From Novosphingobium sp. RL4 (GTDB lineage: Bacteria > Pseudomonadota > Alphaproteobacteria > Sphingomonadales > Sphingomonadaceae): DNA of 64,000 nt. The notes under the pieces were generated by a model, which saw only the letters and a program-made list of their open reading frames with translations, ran no database searches and was not told the origin of the DNA. Location of the stretch: positions 3,394,501 through 3,458,500 of the forward strand of contig NZ_CP141944.1 in NCBI RefSeq assembly GCF_035658495.1, read 5' to 3'. Positions 56,955-64,000 of the stretch are shown here, piece by piece; position 1 is the first letter of the stretch; each line of letters begins with the position of its first letter. The position numbers and the translations under genes were made by a program.

Positions 56955-57698
56955 ATGGACGTATCCTCCTTCGTTCTGCTGAGCCACGAGCAGGCCTTGC
57001 GCCGGCAGCTCGACATCACCGCCAACAACATGGCGAACACCAATACCGTGGGCTACAAGCGTGAGCAGGCGCTGTTCCACGAATATGTCGAGACCGTGAA
57101 GGATGCGCCCGTCCAGGATGCGCGCAAGACTTCTTTCGTGCTCGACTTCGGCGCCGTGCACGACACCGCGCAAGGCGCGTTCCAGTCTACCGGCAACCCG
57201 CTCGACGTGATGATCGACGGGCCGGGCTACCTCAACGTGGAAACGCCCGAAGGCGGCGTCGCCTATACGCGGGCAGGCTTCGTGAAGATCCTGAGCACCG
57301 GTGAACTGGCCAGTTCCGGCGGCCAGCGCCTGCTGGACCAGAACGGCCAGCCGATCACCATCCCGGCCGACCAGATGAACCAGGTGTCGATCACCGAGGA
57401 CGGTTCGGTCATGGCCGCGGGCGCCCAGGTCGGCCGTCTCGCCGTCACCAGCTTCGCCGACGAGAACATGCTGGAACCGCGCGGCGACGGGATGCTTACC
57501 GGCACCGGCGGCCGCTTCCTCGCCGCCGCGCAGACCAAGCTCAAGACCGGCGGGGTCGAGGCATCCAACGTCGAGCCGATCAAGGAGACCACCAACATGG
57601 TTGAGATCCTCCGCTCGTACCAGACCAGCCAGCGCCTCTCCGCCGACCTCAACGACATGCGCAAGCGCGCGATCGACCGGCTCAGCCGCGTAAGCTGA
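56955..57698 (+). CDS. flgF: FlgF, proximal rod protein
   Basis: Rod protein, 247 aa. Features: LRRQLDITANNMANTNTVGY, PLDVMIDGPGYLNVETPEGG, VEASNVEPIKETTNMVEILR. First gene of flgF-flgG-flgA-flgH. Confidence 0.96.
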   Translation: MDVSSFVLLSHEQALRRQLDITANNMANTNTVGYKREQALFHEYVETVKDAPVQDARKTSFVLDFGAVHDTAQGAFQSTGNPLDVMIDGPGYLNVETPEGGVAYTRAGFVKILSTGELASSGGQRLLDQNGQPITIPADQMNQVSITEDGSVMAAGAQVGRLAVTSFADENMLEPRGDGMLTGTGGRFLAAAQTKLKTGGVEASNVEPIKETTNMVEILRSYQTSQRLSADLNDMRKRAIDRLSRVS

Positions 57699-57738
57699 CC
57701 CCCGCACAGTCCCACCTCATTTTCACGAAGGAGCCATC

Positions 57739-58524
57739 ATGCGTTCGCTCTCCATCGCTTCGACCGGCATGCTCGCGCAGCAGACCAACGTCGATGTCAT
57801 CTCGAACAACATCGCCAACATGAACACCACCGCGTTCAAGCGCCAGCGCGCGGAATTCCAGGACCTGCTCTACCAGCAGGTCTCGCGCCCCGGCGCGGCG
57901 ACCAGCGCCGACGGCACGCGGGTTCCCTCGGGCATCCAGATCGGCGCCGGCGTGAAGACCGGCGGCGTGTACCGCATCACCGAGCAGGGTGCCCTCACCA
58001 ACACCGGCAACAGCTACGACCTGGCGATCGACGGCCCGGGCTACTTCCAGGTCATGATGCCCTCGGGCGACCTGTCCTATACCCGCGCCGGCTCGTTCCA
58101 GCTTTCGGACCAGGGCGAACTCGTCACCACCGACGGCTACCGCGTCCAGCCCGATATCACGATCCCGCAGGGTGCGCTGGGCGTCACCGTCTCCAAGTCG
58201 GGCGAAGTGCAGGTGAAGATCGCCGGGCAGACCGAACTGCAGACCGTGGGCCAGCTCGAACTGGCGACCTTCATCAACGAGGCCGGCCTCGAAGCCATCG
58301 GCTCCAACCTCTACCTCGAAACCAGCGCTTCTGGCCAGCCGACCGTCTCGACGCCGGGCCAGCCCGCTTTCGGTACCCTGAGCCAGGGCTTCGTCGAAGC
58401 CTCGAACGTCAACCCGGTCTCGGAAATCACCTCGCTGATCACCGCGCAGCGCGCCTACGAGATGAACAGCCGCGTGCTCAAGACCGCCGACGAGATGCTC
58501 CAGACCTCCACGCAGATAAGCTGA
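57739..58524 (+). CDS. flgG: FlgG, distal rod protein
   Basis: Distal rod subunit, 261 aa, normal length. Features: MLAQQTNVDVISNNIANMNT, YDLAIDGPGYFQVMMPSGDL, FVEASNVNPVSEITSLITAQ and the C-terminal RVLKTADEMLQTSTQI. AAGGAG lies 6 nt before the ATG. Confidence 0.97.
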   Translation: MRSLSIASTGMLAQQTNVDVISNNIANMNTTAFKRQRAEFQDLLYQQVSRPGAATSADGTRVPSGIQIGAGVKTGGVYRITEQGALTNTGNSYDLAIDGPGYFQVMMPSGDLSYTRAGSFQLSDQGELVTTDGYRVQPDITIPQGALGVTVSKSGEVQVKIAGQTELQTVGQLELATFINEAGLEAIGSNLYLETSASGQPTVSTPGQPAFGTLSQGFVEASNVNPVSEITSLITAQRAYEMNSRVLKTADEMLQTSTQIS

Positions 58525-58528
58525 GACC

Positions 58529-58966
58529 ATGCTCACCGCTCTCCTCCTCGCCCCCGCGCTGGCCAGTGCCCCGGCGCTTCCGGCCGGCGAACCCGCGCCG
58601 GTTCTCGCCCGCACCGTAGAGCGCGGCGAAGTGCTCTCGAAGGCGGACTTCGTCACCGCGCCGGTACTGCCGGCGGTGGCCCGCAACGCGCTGAGCCCGG
58701 CCGAAGCGGCGGGGCAGGAAGCGGTGCGCCGTCTCAACGCCGGAGCGCCCGTGCGCGCCACCGATCTCACCGCCCCGCACCTCGTGCGGCGCGGCGAGGC
58801 GGTGACGATCTCGCTCATTTCCGGCGGCCTCAAGATCACCTCGGCGGGCCGCGCGCTCAGCGACGGCGCCAAGGGCGAACAGGTGCGCGTGCTCAACCTC
58901 GCCACCAACCGCACGCTGGATGCCGTGGCCGAAGGCAGCGGCGATGTCCGCATGTCGGTCCAATAA
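58529..58966 (+). CDS. flgA: FlgA, P-ring chaperone
   Basis: Periplasmic chaperone for FlgI, 145 aa, a short form. Signal peptide of about 18 residues (LLLAPALASAPALPAG). SAF-type domain: VERGEVLSKADFVTA, RRLNAGAPVRATDLTAP, VRRGEAVTISLISGGLKITS, GEQVRVLNLAT. Only the C-terminal conserved part of longer FlgA proteins is present. Confidence 0.92.
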   Translation: MLTALLLAPALASAPALPAGEPAPVLARTVERGEVLSKADFVTAPVLPAVARNALSPAEAAGQEAVRRLNAGAPVRATDLTAPHLVRRGEAVTISLISGGLKITSAGRALSDGAKGEQVRVLNLATNRTLDAVAEGSGDVRMSVQ

Positions 58967-59009
58967 GCGGCGCAGCGGCACCCAACCCCGCGCCCAAGGA
59001 GGCAAGCTC

Positions 59010-59786
59010 ATGAAATCGCGTTTCACGCCGTTCGTTTCCGCGCTGCTCGCCGCCAGCCTGCTGTCAGGCTGCGGTTCGATCGGACGGCTCAAGAACGTCG
59101 GCAAGGCGCCGAAGATGTCGGAAGCGGAAAGCCCGGTCGCCCCGCGCCTCCAGCCCTCGCTCGGCAATCACTCCGTCGATGACCGGGCGCTGGCGGGCGG
59201 CGATGCCCCGCAGGCGGACGCGGCGCGCGGCGCCTCGTTGTTCCGCACCGGTGGCGGCGCCTTCTTCCGCGACCAGCGCGCCTCCCGCGTGGGTGACATC
59301 GTGACGATCCGCATCAACATCGCGGACAACGCCCAGGTCGCCAATTCGACCACCCGCACCCGCAACGGCAGCGAGACCGGCGGGATTGCCGCGCTGCTGG
59401 GGCTCGAAAGCCAGATTCCCAAGATCCTGCCCGGCAGCCCCGATCCGGGGAACCTCGTCAGCACGGACTCGAAGTCCAGCGCCACCGGCATCGGCAACAC
59501 CACCCGGAGCGAACAGATCAACATGACGGTCGCCGCCACCGTCGTCGGCGTGCTGCCCAACGGCAATCTCCAGATTCGCGGCAAGCAGGAAGTGCGCGTC
59601 AATTACGAACTGCGCGAACTCGTCGTCACCGGCGTGATCCGGCCCGAGGACATCGCGCGCGACAATTCGATCAAGCACTCCCAGATCGCCGAGGCCCGCA
59701 TCAGCTACGGCGGACGCGGCCAGCTTACCGATGCACAGCAGGCACGCTGGGGCCAACAGATCTACGACGCGCTCTTCCCGTTCTGA
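59010..59786 (+). CDS. flgH: FlgH, L-ring lipoprotein
   Basis: Outer-membrane L-ring protein, 258 aa. Lipoprotein signal with LSGC (Cys21). Family features: GDIVTIRINIADNAQVANST, GNLQIRGKQEVRVNYELREL, VTGVIRPEDI. ATG 59010 has AAGGAGG 7 nt upstream. Confidence 0.97.
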   Translation: MKSRFTPFVSALLAASLLSGCGSIGRLKNVGKAPKMSEAESPVAPRLQPSLGNHSVDDRALAGGDAPQADAARGASLFRTGGGAFFRDQRASRVGDIVTIRINIADNAQVANSTTRTRNGSETGGIAALLGLESQIPKILPGSPDPGNLVSTDSKSSATGIGNTTRSEQINMTVAATVVGVLPNGNLQIRGKQEVRVNYELRELVVTGVIRPEDIARDNSIKHSQIAEARISYGGRGQLTDAQQARWGQQIYDALFPF

Positions 59787-59813
59787 GCGCAGTCCATTGC
59801 GAAAATACATGGC

Positions 59814-59840
59814 CTCTCCGGCGTTGGCCGGAGGGGTTTT
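59814..59840 (+). terminator. Terminator after flgH
   Basis: CTCCGGC (59816-59822) pairs with GCCGGAG (59827-59833), followed by GGGTTTT. Confidence 0.75.
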
Positions 59841-59919
59841 CGCACATCTGCAATAACGCTTTCAAACCGACCCTATATTCACTGTAAACTCCGAAAATAT
59901 TTTCGGCACATCGTCCGCA

Positions 59920-59942
59920 GTTGTTTTCGAACTTCCTAGAAT
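59920..59942 (+). promoter_or_regulatory. Candidate flagellin promoter
   Basis: GTTGTT (59920-59925), 8 nt, then TCCTAGAAT (59934-59942), about 97 nt before the flagellin ATG. It is the most diverged member of the box family in the window. Confidence 0.4.
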
Positions 59943-59948
59943 GAAATC

Positions 59949-60038
59949 GCAGCCGGAAGATTTCCTGCTGCACGCATGGCAGCGTGATCTGCCGTCTGGC
60001 CGCAGAACCGGCCTGTAATTCTAGAAGGAAATGATACA
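59949..60038 (+). promoter_or_regulatory. Structured flagellin mRNA leader
   Basis: Three successive hairpins: GCAG..CTGC with inner GGAA/TTCC (59949-59971), GGCAG/CTGCC (59978-59993) and GGCCG/CGGCC (59998-60013), then AGGAAA before the ATG. This is a plausible target of FlbT, which acts on flagellin leaders in Caulobacter. Confidence 0.45.
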
Positions 60039-60914
60039 ATGGCGTTTTCGGTTAACACCAATGCTGGCGCAATGGCGGCTCTGCAGAGCCTCAACTCGAC
60101 CAACCGCGGCATGGAAACCACGCAGAGCCGCATCAACACCGGCCTGAACGTTGCTTCGACCAAGGATGACTCGGCGAAGTACACCGTGGCCCAGACCCTT
60201 CGCGGCGACCTCGGCAAGCTGAGCGCGGTTACCTCCTCGCTCAACAACGCCAAGAGCGTCACGGACGTTGCGGTTGCCGGTGCAGAGCAGATCTCCGACC
60301 TGCTCAACGAGATGAAGTCGAAGACCCTCGAGGCTTCGGACACTGGTCTCGACGTCGAAAGCCGTACCGCGATCTCGAAGGACCTGGTTTCGCTGAAGAA
60401 CCAGATCGGCACGATCATCGACGGTTCGGACTTCAACGGCACCAACCTGCTGAAGGGCACTGCCGCAGCCACCGACGGCAACGTCAGCGCTCTCCAGTCG
60501 ATCGCTTCGGGTGCAGCTACCCTGACGGTTGCGAACCAGGGCTTCACCACCAAGGCCGACACGGCCTTCGGTGCGTCCGGTACCGACACCGACATCACTG
60601 CCCTGAACGATGCCGACTCGGCAACCGGCGCTGCCGCAGCCACCGCCCTTTCGACCAAGCTCGACACTTTCTTCGACGAAGTTAAGGACAGCCTGAGCGA
60701 TCTGGGTGCAGCTTCGCGCCAGCTCGAAGGTCAGCAGACCTTCAACAGCAAGCTGACCGACGTGGTCACGACCGGCGTGGGCAACCTCGTCGACGCCGAC
60801 CTCGCCAAGGAATCGGCGACCCTTCAGGCCCTTCAGGTCCAGCAGCAGCTGGGCGTGCAGGCTCTGTCGATCGCCAACCAGGCGCCGCAGACGATCCTGT
60901 CGCTCTTCCGTTAA
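60039..60914 (+). CDS. fliC: Flagellin
   Basis: Filament subunit, 291 aa, the only flagellin in the window. Conserved ends: [20 protein letters not shown] and [20 protein letters not shown] followed by TILSLFR. The variable outer domain is very short (about 150-215), as in many alphaproteobacteria. Codon use differs slightly from neighbours (more GTT/GCT), as expected for a highly expressed gene. Confidence 0.97.
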   Translation: MAFSVNTNAGAMAALQSLNSTNRGMETTQSRINTGLNVASTKDDSAKYTVAQTLRGDLGKLSAVTSSLNNAKSVTDVAVAGAEQISDLLNEMKSKTLEASDTGLDVESRTAISKDLVSLKNQIGTIIDGSDFNGTNLLKGTAAATDGNVSALQSIASGAATLTVANQGFTTKADTAFGASGTDTDITALNDADSATGAAAATALSTKLDTFFDEVKDSLSDLGAASRQLEGQQTFNSKLTDVVTTGVGNLVDADLAKESATLQALQVQQQLGVQALSIANQAPQTILSLFR

Positions 60915-60930
60915 TCGGAGGATCGATGGT

Positions 60931-60992
60931 CTCCCGGTTCGCCGGGAGGCCAATCGTCAGGAAGGCCGGGATGGTTCACCATCCCGGCCTTC
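60931..60992 (+). terminator. Double hairpin terminator after flagellin
   Basis: CTCCCGG-TTCG-CCGGGAG (60931-60948), then a 14-bp stem with TTCA loop (60961-60974 with 60979-60992). A T-rich stretch follows. Confidence 0.85.
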
Positions 60993-61151
60993 TGTCGTTT
61001 CGGGGAGCATGAACCGGGGTGAGGTCGAAAGCGCAGGAGCCAGAATTCCTGAGATCGGCAAACACCATGGACAGGCAGCCAGGCGGACCCTGGAGATAGC
61101 CCGGAACCCGCAGTTTTCCGGGAATCCGGGACCAGCGATTCACCCGCCGAA

Positions 61152-61158
61152 CTATAAT
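61152..61158 (+). promoter_or_regulatory. TATAAT box before the chemoreceptor gene
   Basis: CTATAAT at 61152-61158, 55 nt before the ATG chosen for the receptor. It supports the downstream start rather than one at 61009. Confidence 0.4.
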
Positions 61159-61212
61159 GATAATGGCGCGCCCATGGCGGGACCGACCCCCCAAGCAGGA
61201 ACTGGAATACAA

Positions 61213-63081
61213 ATGCTTGATTTTCTGAACAATTGGCGGTTGCCCAAGAAGTTGTGGGCGGCCTTTTCGATCATCAACATCATCATTGCCGTGGTCGGCA
61301 TCAACGGGTTCTTCGCAACCCGTGAACTCAATTCCATCGCGCAGCAGCATGTCGAGCGCGGTCTTGCAGGCATGTCCCGCCTCGCCGATCTCATCAGCGA
61401 CGTGAAGGAACTGCGGATCGTCGTCTACAGCTACTACAACGCCAATTCCGCCGAGGACGCCGCCAAGCTGCGCGACCGCCTCAAGGAAGGCGAGGACAAG
61501 CTGATCGGCTCGGTGAACGCTTATGCCGAAGTGGCCGGAGACGATTTCAAGGCCGACGTCGACCAGATGCGCGAACGCGCCGTGGCGCTCAACAAGATCA
61601 ACGACCATATCTTCGAAACGCGCACCAAGGGTGATTTCGACGGTGCGATGGGCCTCATCAAGAACGAGGGCAAAGTCGCCTCGCACGACATGATCGCCCA
61701 GACCGAAGGCCTGATCGAGAAGTCGCGCCAGCGGTCCAAGATTGCCGCCGAGGCAGGCGCGCACACCGCGGACGTGGCGATCTACCTTTCGGCCACTCTT
61801 GCCATTGTCGGCATGGGCCTGATCGTGTTCATCTGGCTGCTCATCAACCGCACCGTCGCCGCGCCGATGAGCCGTATCGCGGATGTCACCACGACGCTGG
61901 CGGAAGGCGGGCGCGCCGATGTTCCCTATCGCGAGCGCCATGACGAGATCGGCGAGATCGCCGGCGCCGTCGAGCAGTTCCGCGCCGCCGCCGAGGCCCG
62001 CGCCGAGATCGACGCCAAGGCCGCCCGCGAACAGGAAGTCGTCACCTCCACCCTGCGCGGCAGCCTCCAGGCGATCAGCGAGGGCGACCTCACCCAGACC
62101 ATCTCCGCCGAGTTCCCCCCCGCTTACGGCGAACTCAAGAGCAACTTCAACTCCGCCCTCGGTGCCCTGCGCGACCTCATCGGCGCCGTCGCCGAAAGCG
62201 CCGTCGCCATCCGCACCGGCTCGAGCGAGATCGCCCAGGCATCCGAAGATCTCGCCCGCCGCACCGAGAGCAACGCCGCCAGCCTCGAAGAGACTTCGGC
62301 CGCGATCACCCAGATGGACGAGCGCCTGCGCGCCACCGCCGCCGCCGCCGGACGCACCGTGCAGCGCGCCGACGGGGCGATGACCGTGGTCGGTTCCGGC
62401 CGCGACATCGCCGACGAGGCGGTGCAGGCCATGGGCCGCGTCAGCGAAAGCGCCAAGGGCATCGATTCGGTGATCGAGGGGCTCGACAAGATCGCCTTCC
62501 AGACCCGCGTCCTTGCCATGAACGCCGCTGTAGAAGCGGGCCGCGCAGGCGATGCCGGTCGCGGTTTCGCGGTCGTGGCCGATCTCGTCTCGGCGCTCGC
62601 CATGCGCTCGGAAGAGGAAGCCAAGCGCGCCCGCGAACAGCTCACCGCGACCCAGACCGACATCGGCACCGCCGTGGAAGCGGTCCAGCGCGTGGACGGT
62701 GCCCTGCAGAACATCTCGGGCGATGTCACCGAAGTGCACTCGCTGCTGAGCAACATCGCCAGCGACAACCAGGCCCAGTCCTCGACGATCACCCAGATCA
62801 GCGCCACGATCGGCACGATGGACCAGGCCACCCAGCAGAACGCCGCGATGGTCGAGGAGACCTCCGCGGCGGCGCGCAACCTCAACAGCGAGGTCACCTC
62901 GCTGTCGGACCGCGCCGCGATGTTCCGCATCGGCAACGAACCGCAGGGCCTGCGCCCGGCGCTCCGCCCCGTGCCTGTCAGCAGCTCGGCCAACATCCCG
63001 GCCAGCGCGCCGATCCAGACGATGGCCTCGCGAAAGCCGCTGAAAGCGCTCGCCACCGCCGATGACTGGATGGACTTCTAA
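61213..63081 (+). CDS. Methyl-accepting chemotaxis protein with C-terminal DWMDF
   Basis: Inner-membrane chemoreceptor, 622 aa. First helix at 12-32 ([19 protein letters not shown]), four-helix-bundle-type periplasmic domain (about 33-185), second helix at 188-210, HAMP to about 265, and the signalling domain with the hairpin tip [20 protein letters not shown] followed by [16 protein letters not shown]. The last five residues DWMDF fit the xWxxF pentapeptide that tethers CheR/CheB in enteric receptors. ATG 61213 is preceded by GGA at 6 nt; starts at 61174 and 61009 are possible but would place residues before the promoter-like box. Confidence 0.93.
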   Translation: MLDFLNNWRLPKKLWAAFSIINIIIAVVGINGFFATRELNSIAQQHVERGLAGMSRLADLISDVKELRIVVYSYYNANSAEDAAKLRDRLKEGEDKLIGSVNAYAEVAGDDFKADVDQMRERAVALNKINDHIFETRTKGDFDGAMGLIKNEGKVASHDMIAQTEGLIEKSRQRSKIAAEAGAHTADVAIYLSATLAIVGMGLIVFIWLLINRTVAAPMSRIADVTTTLAEGGRADVPYRERHDEIGEIAGAVEQFRAAAEARAEIDAKAAREQEVVTSTLRGSLQAISEGDLTQTISAEFPPAYGELKSNFNSALGALRDLIGAVAESAVAIRTGSSEIAQASEDLARRTESNAASLEETSAAITQMDERLRATAAAAGRTVQRADGAMTVVGSGRDIADEAVQAMGRVSESAKGIDSVIEGLDKIAFQTRVLAMNAAVEAGRAGDAGRGFAVVADLVSALAMRSEEEAKRAREQLTATQTDIGTAVEAVQRVDGALQNISGDVTEVHSLLSNIASDNQAQSSTITQISATIGTMDQATQQNAAMVEETSAAARNLNSEVTSLSDRAAMFRIGNEPQGLRPALRPVPVSSSANIPASAPIQTMASRKPLKALATADDWMDF

Positions 63082-63101
63082 AAAGCCTGCCTGAAAACCG
63101 G

Positions 63102-63130
63102 AAAGCCGCCCCCGAAAGGGGCGGCTTTTT
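63102..63130. terminator. Terminator between the receptor gene and cobU
   Basis: AAAGCCGCCCCC pairs with GGGGGCGGCTTT around a GAAA loop (63102-63113 / 63118-63129), with T-runs on both strands. Confidence 0.88.
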
Positions 63131-63139
63131 CCTTGCCGG

Positions 63140-63646
63140 CTACTTCAGCACCAGCGGCAGCCCCGCCGCGACCAGGACGGCATGATCCACGGTTGCCGCG
63201 ACCTGCTGGTTGAGCCGCCCCGCCTCGTCACGAAAACGCCGGCCCAGCGAGGTCTCGGGGACGATCCCCATCCCGACCTCGTTCGCCACCAGCACCAGCG
63301 GCTTGGGACAGTCGGCGATAGCCCGGCACAGCGCATCGAACCGCGGCTGCAATGCCGCTTCCGCCAGCATGAGGTTCGACAACCAGAGCGTCAGGCAATC
63401 GACCAGCACGGCGTCGGCTTCCCCTGCCGCCTTCCCGATCGCCTCGACAAGTTCCATCGGCGCCTCCAGCGTCGACCAGCGCGGACCGCGATCCTCGCGG
63501 TGCCGGGCGATCCGCGCCTCCATCTCGTCATCGAGCGCCTGCCCGGTGGCGATGTAGACCAGGCGGCCGGGAACCCCCTCGACCAGGGCCTGCCCGTGCC
63601 GGCTCTTGCCCGACCGCGCGCCCCCGAGAACGAATGTACTGGTCAT
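63140..63646 (-). CDS. cobU: CobU/CobP, adenosylcobinamide kinase/guanylyltransferase
   Basis: Bifunctional enzyme of late cobalamin synthesis, 168 aa. P-loop GGARSGKS at residues 8-15, VYIATGQALDDEMEARIARH, and VLVDCLTLWLSNLM; ANEVGMGIVPETSLGRRFRD is the typical C-terminal motif. It overlaps cobQ by 4 bp. It marks the end of the motility cluster. Confidence 0.95.
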   Translation of the reverse strand: MTSTFVLGGARSGKSRHGQALVEGVPGRLVYIATGQALDDEMEARIARHREDRGPRWSTLEAPMELVEAIGKAAGEADAVLVDCLTLWLSNLMLAEAALQPRFDALCRAIADCPKPLVLVANEVGMGIVPETSLGRRFRDEAGRLNQQVAATVDHAVLVAAGLPLVLK

Positions 63647-64000
63647 GCGCGATACTCCGTAAGGGCCAGCAGGCCGTCGATATCGAGATGGCGCTCCATC
63701 CCGGCTGCCAGTTCGTCGAGCGCGGCATCGACACCGGCTCCATGATCGCGCCGGTCGCTTTTCGCGCCGAGGCGCGCAAGCAGTTCGGCGCGCAGATCGG
63801 TGGAGGCGAGCAGGCCGTGGCAGTACGTTCCCATCACCATTCCGCTTGCATCGACAGCGCCGTCGGCCCGGTTGCCGCCCAGCATGGCGAAAGGTTCGGC
63901 CCGGTGTCGTTCAGTCACCCCCAGGTGCATTTCAAACCCGGTCAGCGGCTTGCCCAGCGCGGTGCCGGAAACCTCGCGCAGGGCCTTGCGATCCCCGAGC
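63643..64000 (-). CDS. cobQ: Cobyric acid synthase, C-terminal part
   Basis: Partial: the gene continues past the right window edge. The visible ~118 codons contain the end of the glutamine amidotransferase domain (PLTGFEMHLGVTERH, and VMGTYCHGLLASTDLRAELL with the catalytic His in GTYCHG). Amidates the corrin ring in cobalamin synthesis. The 4-bp overlap with cobU indicates one operon. Confidence 0.9.
   Translation of the reverse strand, partial: LGDRKALREVSGTALGKPLTGFEMHLGVTERHRAEPFAMLGGNRADGAVDASGMVMGTYCHGLLASTDLRAELLARLGAKSDRRDHGAGVDAALDELAAGMERHLDIDGLLALTEYRA

Noticed and set aside
1..64000. tRNA, rRNA, CRISPR arrays, insertion sequences, integrases
   Set aside because: None were recognised; there are no transposase or integrase motifs, no regularly spaced repeats and no tRNA-like clover-leaf pattern that I could see by eye.

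Overview
The window is high-GC alphaproteobacterial DNA, most likely from the order Sphingomonadales (Novosphingobium/Sphingobium type; inferred from gene content, not proven). The markers are a GcrA cell-cycle regulator, the FlaF/FlbT pair, a MotE/PflI-type gene pair behind fliM, a FlaEY-like beta-propeller protein and an alginate-export family porin.

Layout. 1-5.4 kb: a membrane GGDEF/EAL protein cut by the window edge, an orphan ABC-2 permease, gcrA, a secreted cyclophilin-type PPIase and a small unknown gene. 5.4-14.2 kb (minus): fliG, fliH, fliF, fliN, an flbD-like gene, flhA, fliK, flgD. 14.2-17.4 kb (plus): a FlaEY-like protein and flgB. 17.4-20.7 kb: a 611-bp AT-rich spacer, an XRE-family regulator and a soluble GGDEF/EAL protein. 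20.7-25.5 kb (minus): flgC, fliE, fliQ, fliR, flhB, flgI, flgJ, flgN-like. 25.6-27.0 kb (plus): a second fliN, fliO, fliP. 27.0-36.5 kb (minus): one long, tightly packed motility/chemotaxis operon, motA-STAS-cheY-cheA-cheW-cheR-cheB-cheY-cheD-cheT-like-motB-fliL-like-pilZ. 36.7-42.1 kb: flaF, a FixL/FixJ-like two-component pair and an outer-membrane porin. 42.3-46.6 kb (minus): flbT, fliI, fliJ, a lytic transglycosylase and a divergent sigma factor. 46.8-51.2 kb (plus): flgE, flgK, flgL. 51.3-56.8 kb: fliL, fliM, pflI-like, motE and a TPR/small-membrane-protein pair, with one divergent secreted protein. 57-63.1 kb (plus): flgF, flgG, flgA, flgH, flagellin and a chemoreceptor. The right end enters cobalamin genes (cobU, partial cobQ).

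Together the genes give a nearly complete flagellum (MS ring, C ring, export gate and ATPase, rod, P and L rings, hook, junction proteins, one flagellin, stator) plus one chemotaxis pathway. No fliD, fliS, flgM, canonical fliA or sigma-54-dependent AAA+ activator was recognised.

The most interesting signal is regulatory. The FlbD-like protein keeps the Fis-type DNA-binding end but has lost the AAA+ domain needed to activate sigma-54. No good sigma-54 promoter was found. Instead most flagellar transcription units start behind a recurring TCCTANAAT box, often with a GTTGCC-like element 8-11 nt upstream, and three 13-bp GGCA-N5-TGCC inverted repeats lie in these promoters. A divergent sigma-70-family factor is encoded inside the cluster. 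I infer a sigma-54-independent flagellar hierarchy that has reused an AAA+-less FlbD; this is a hypothesis.
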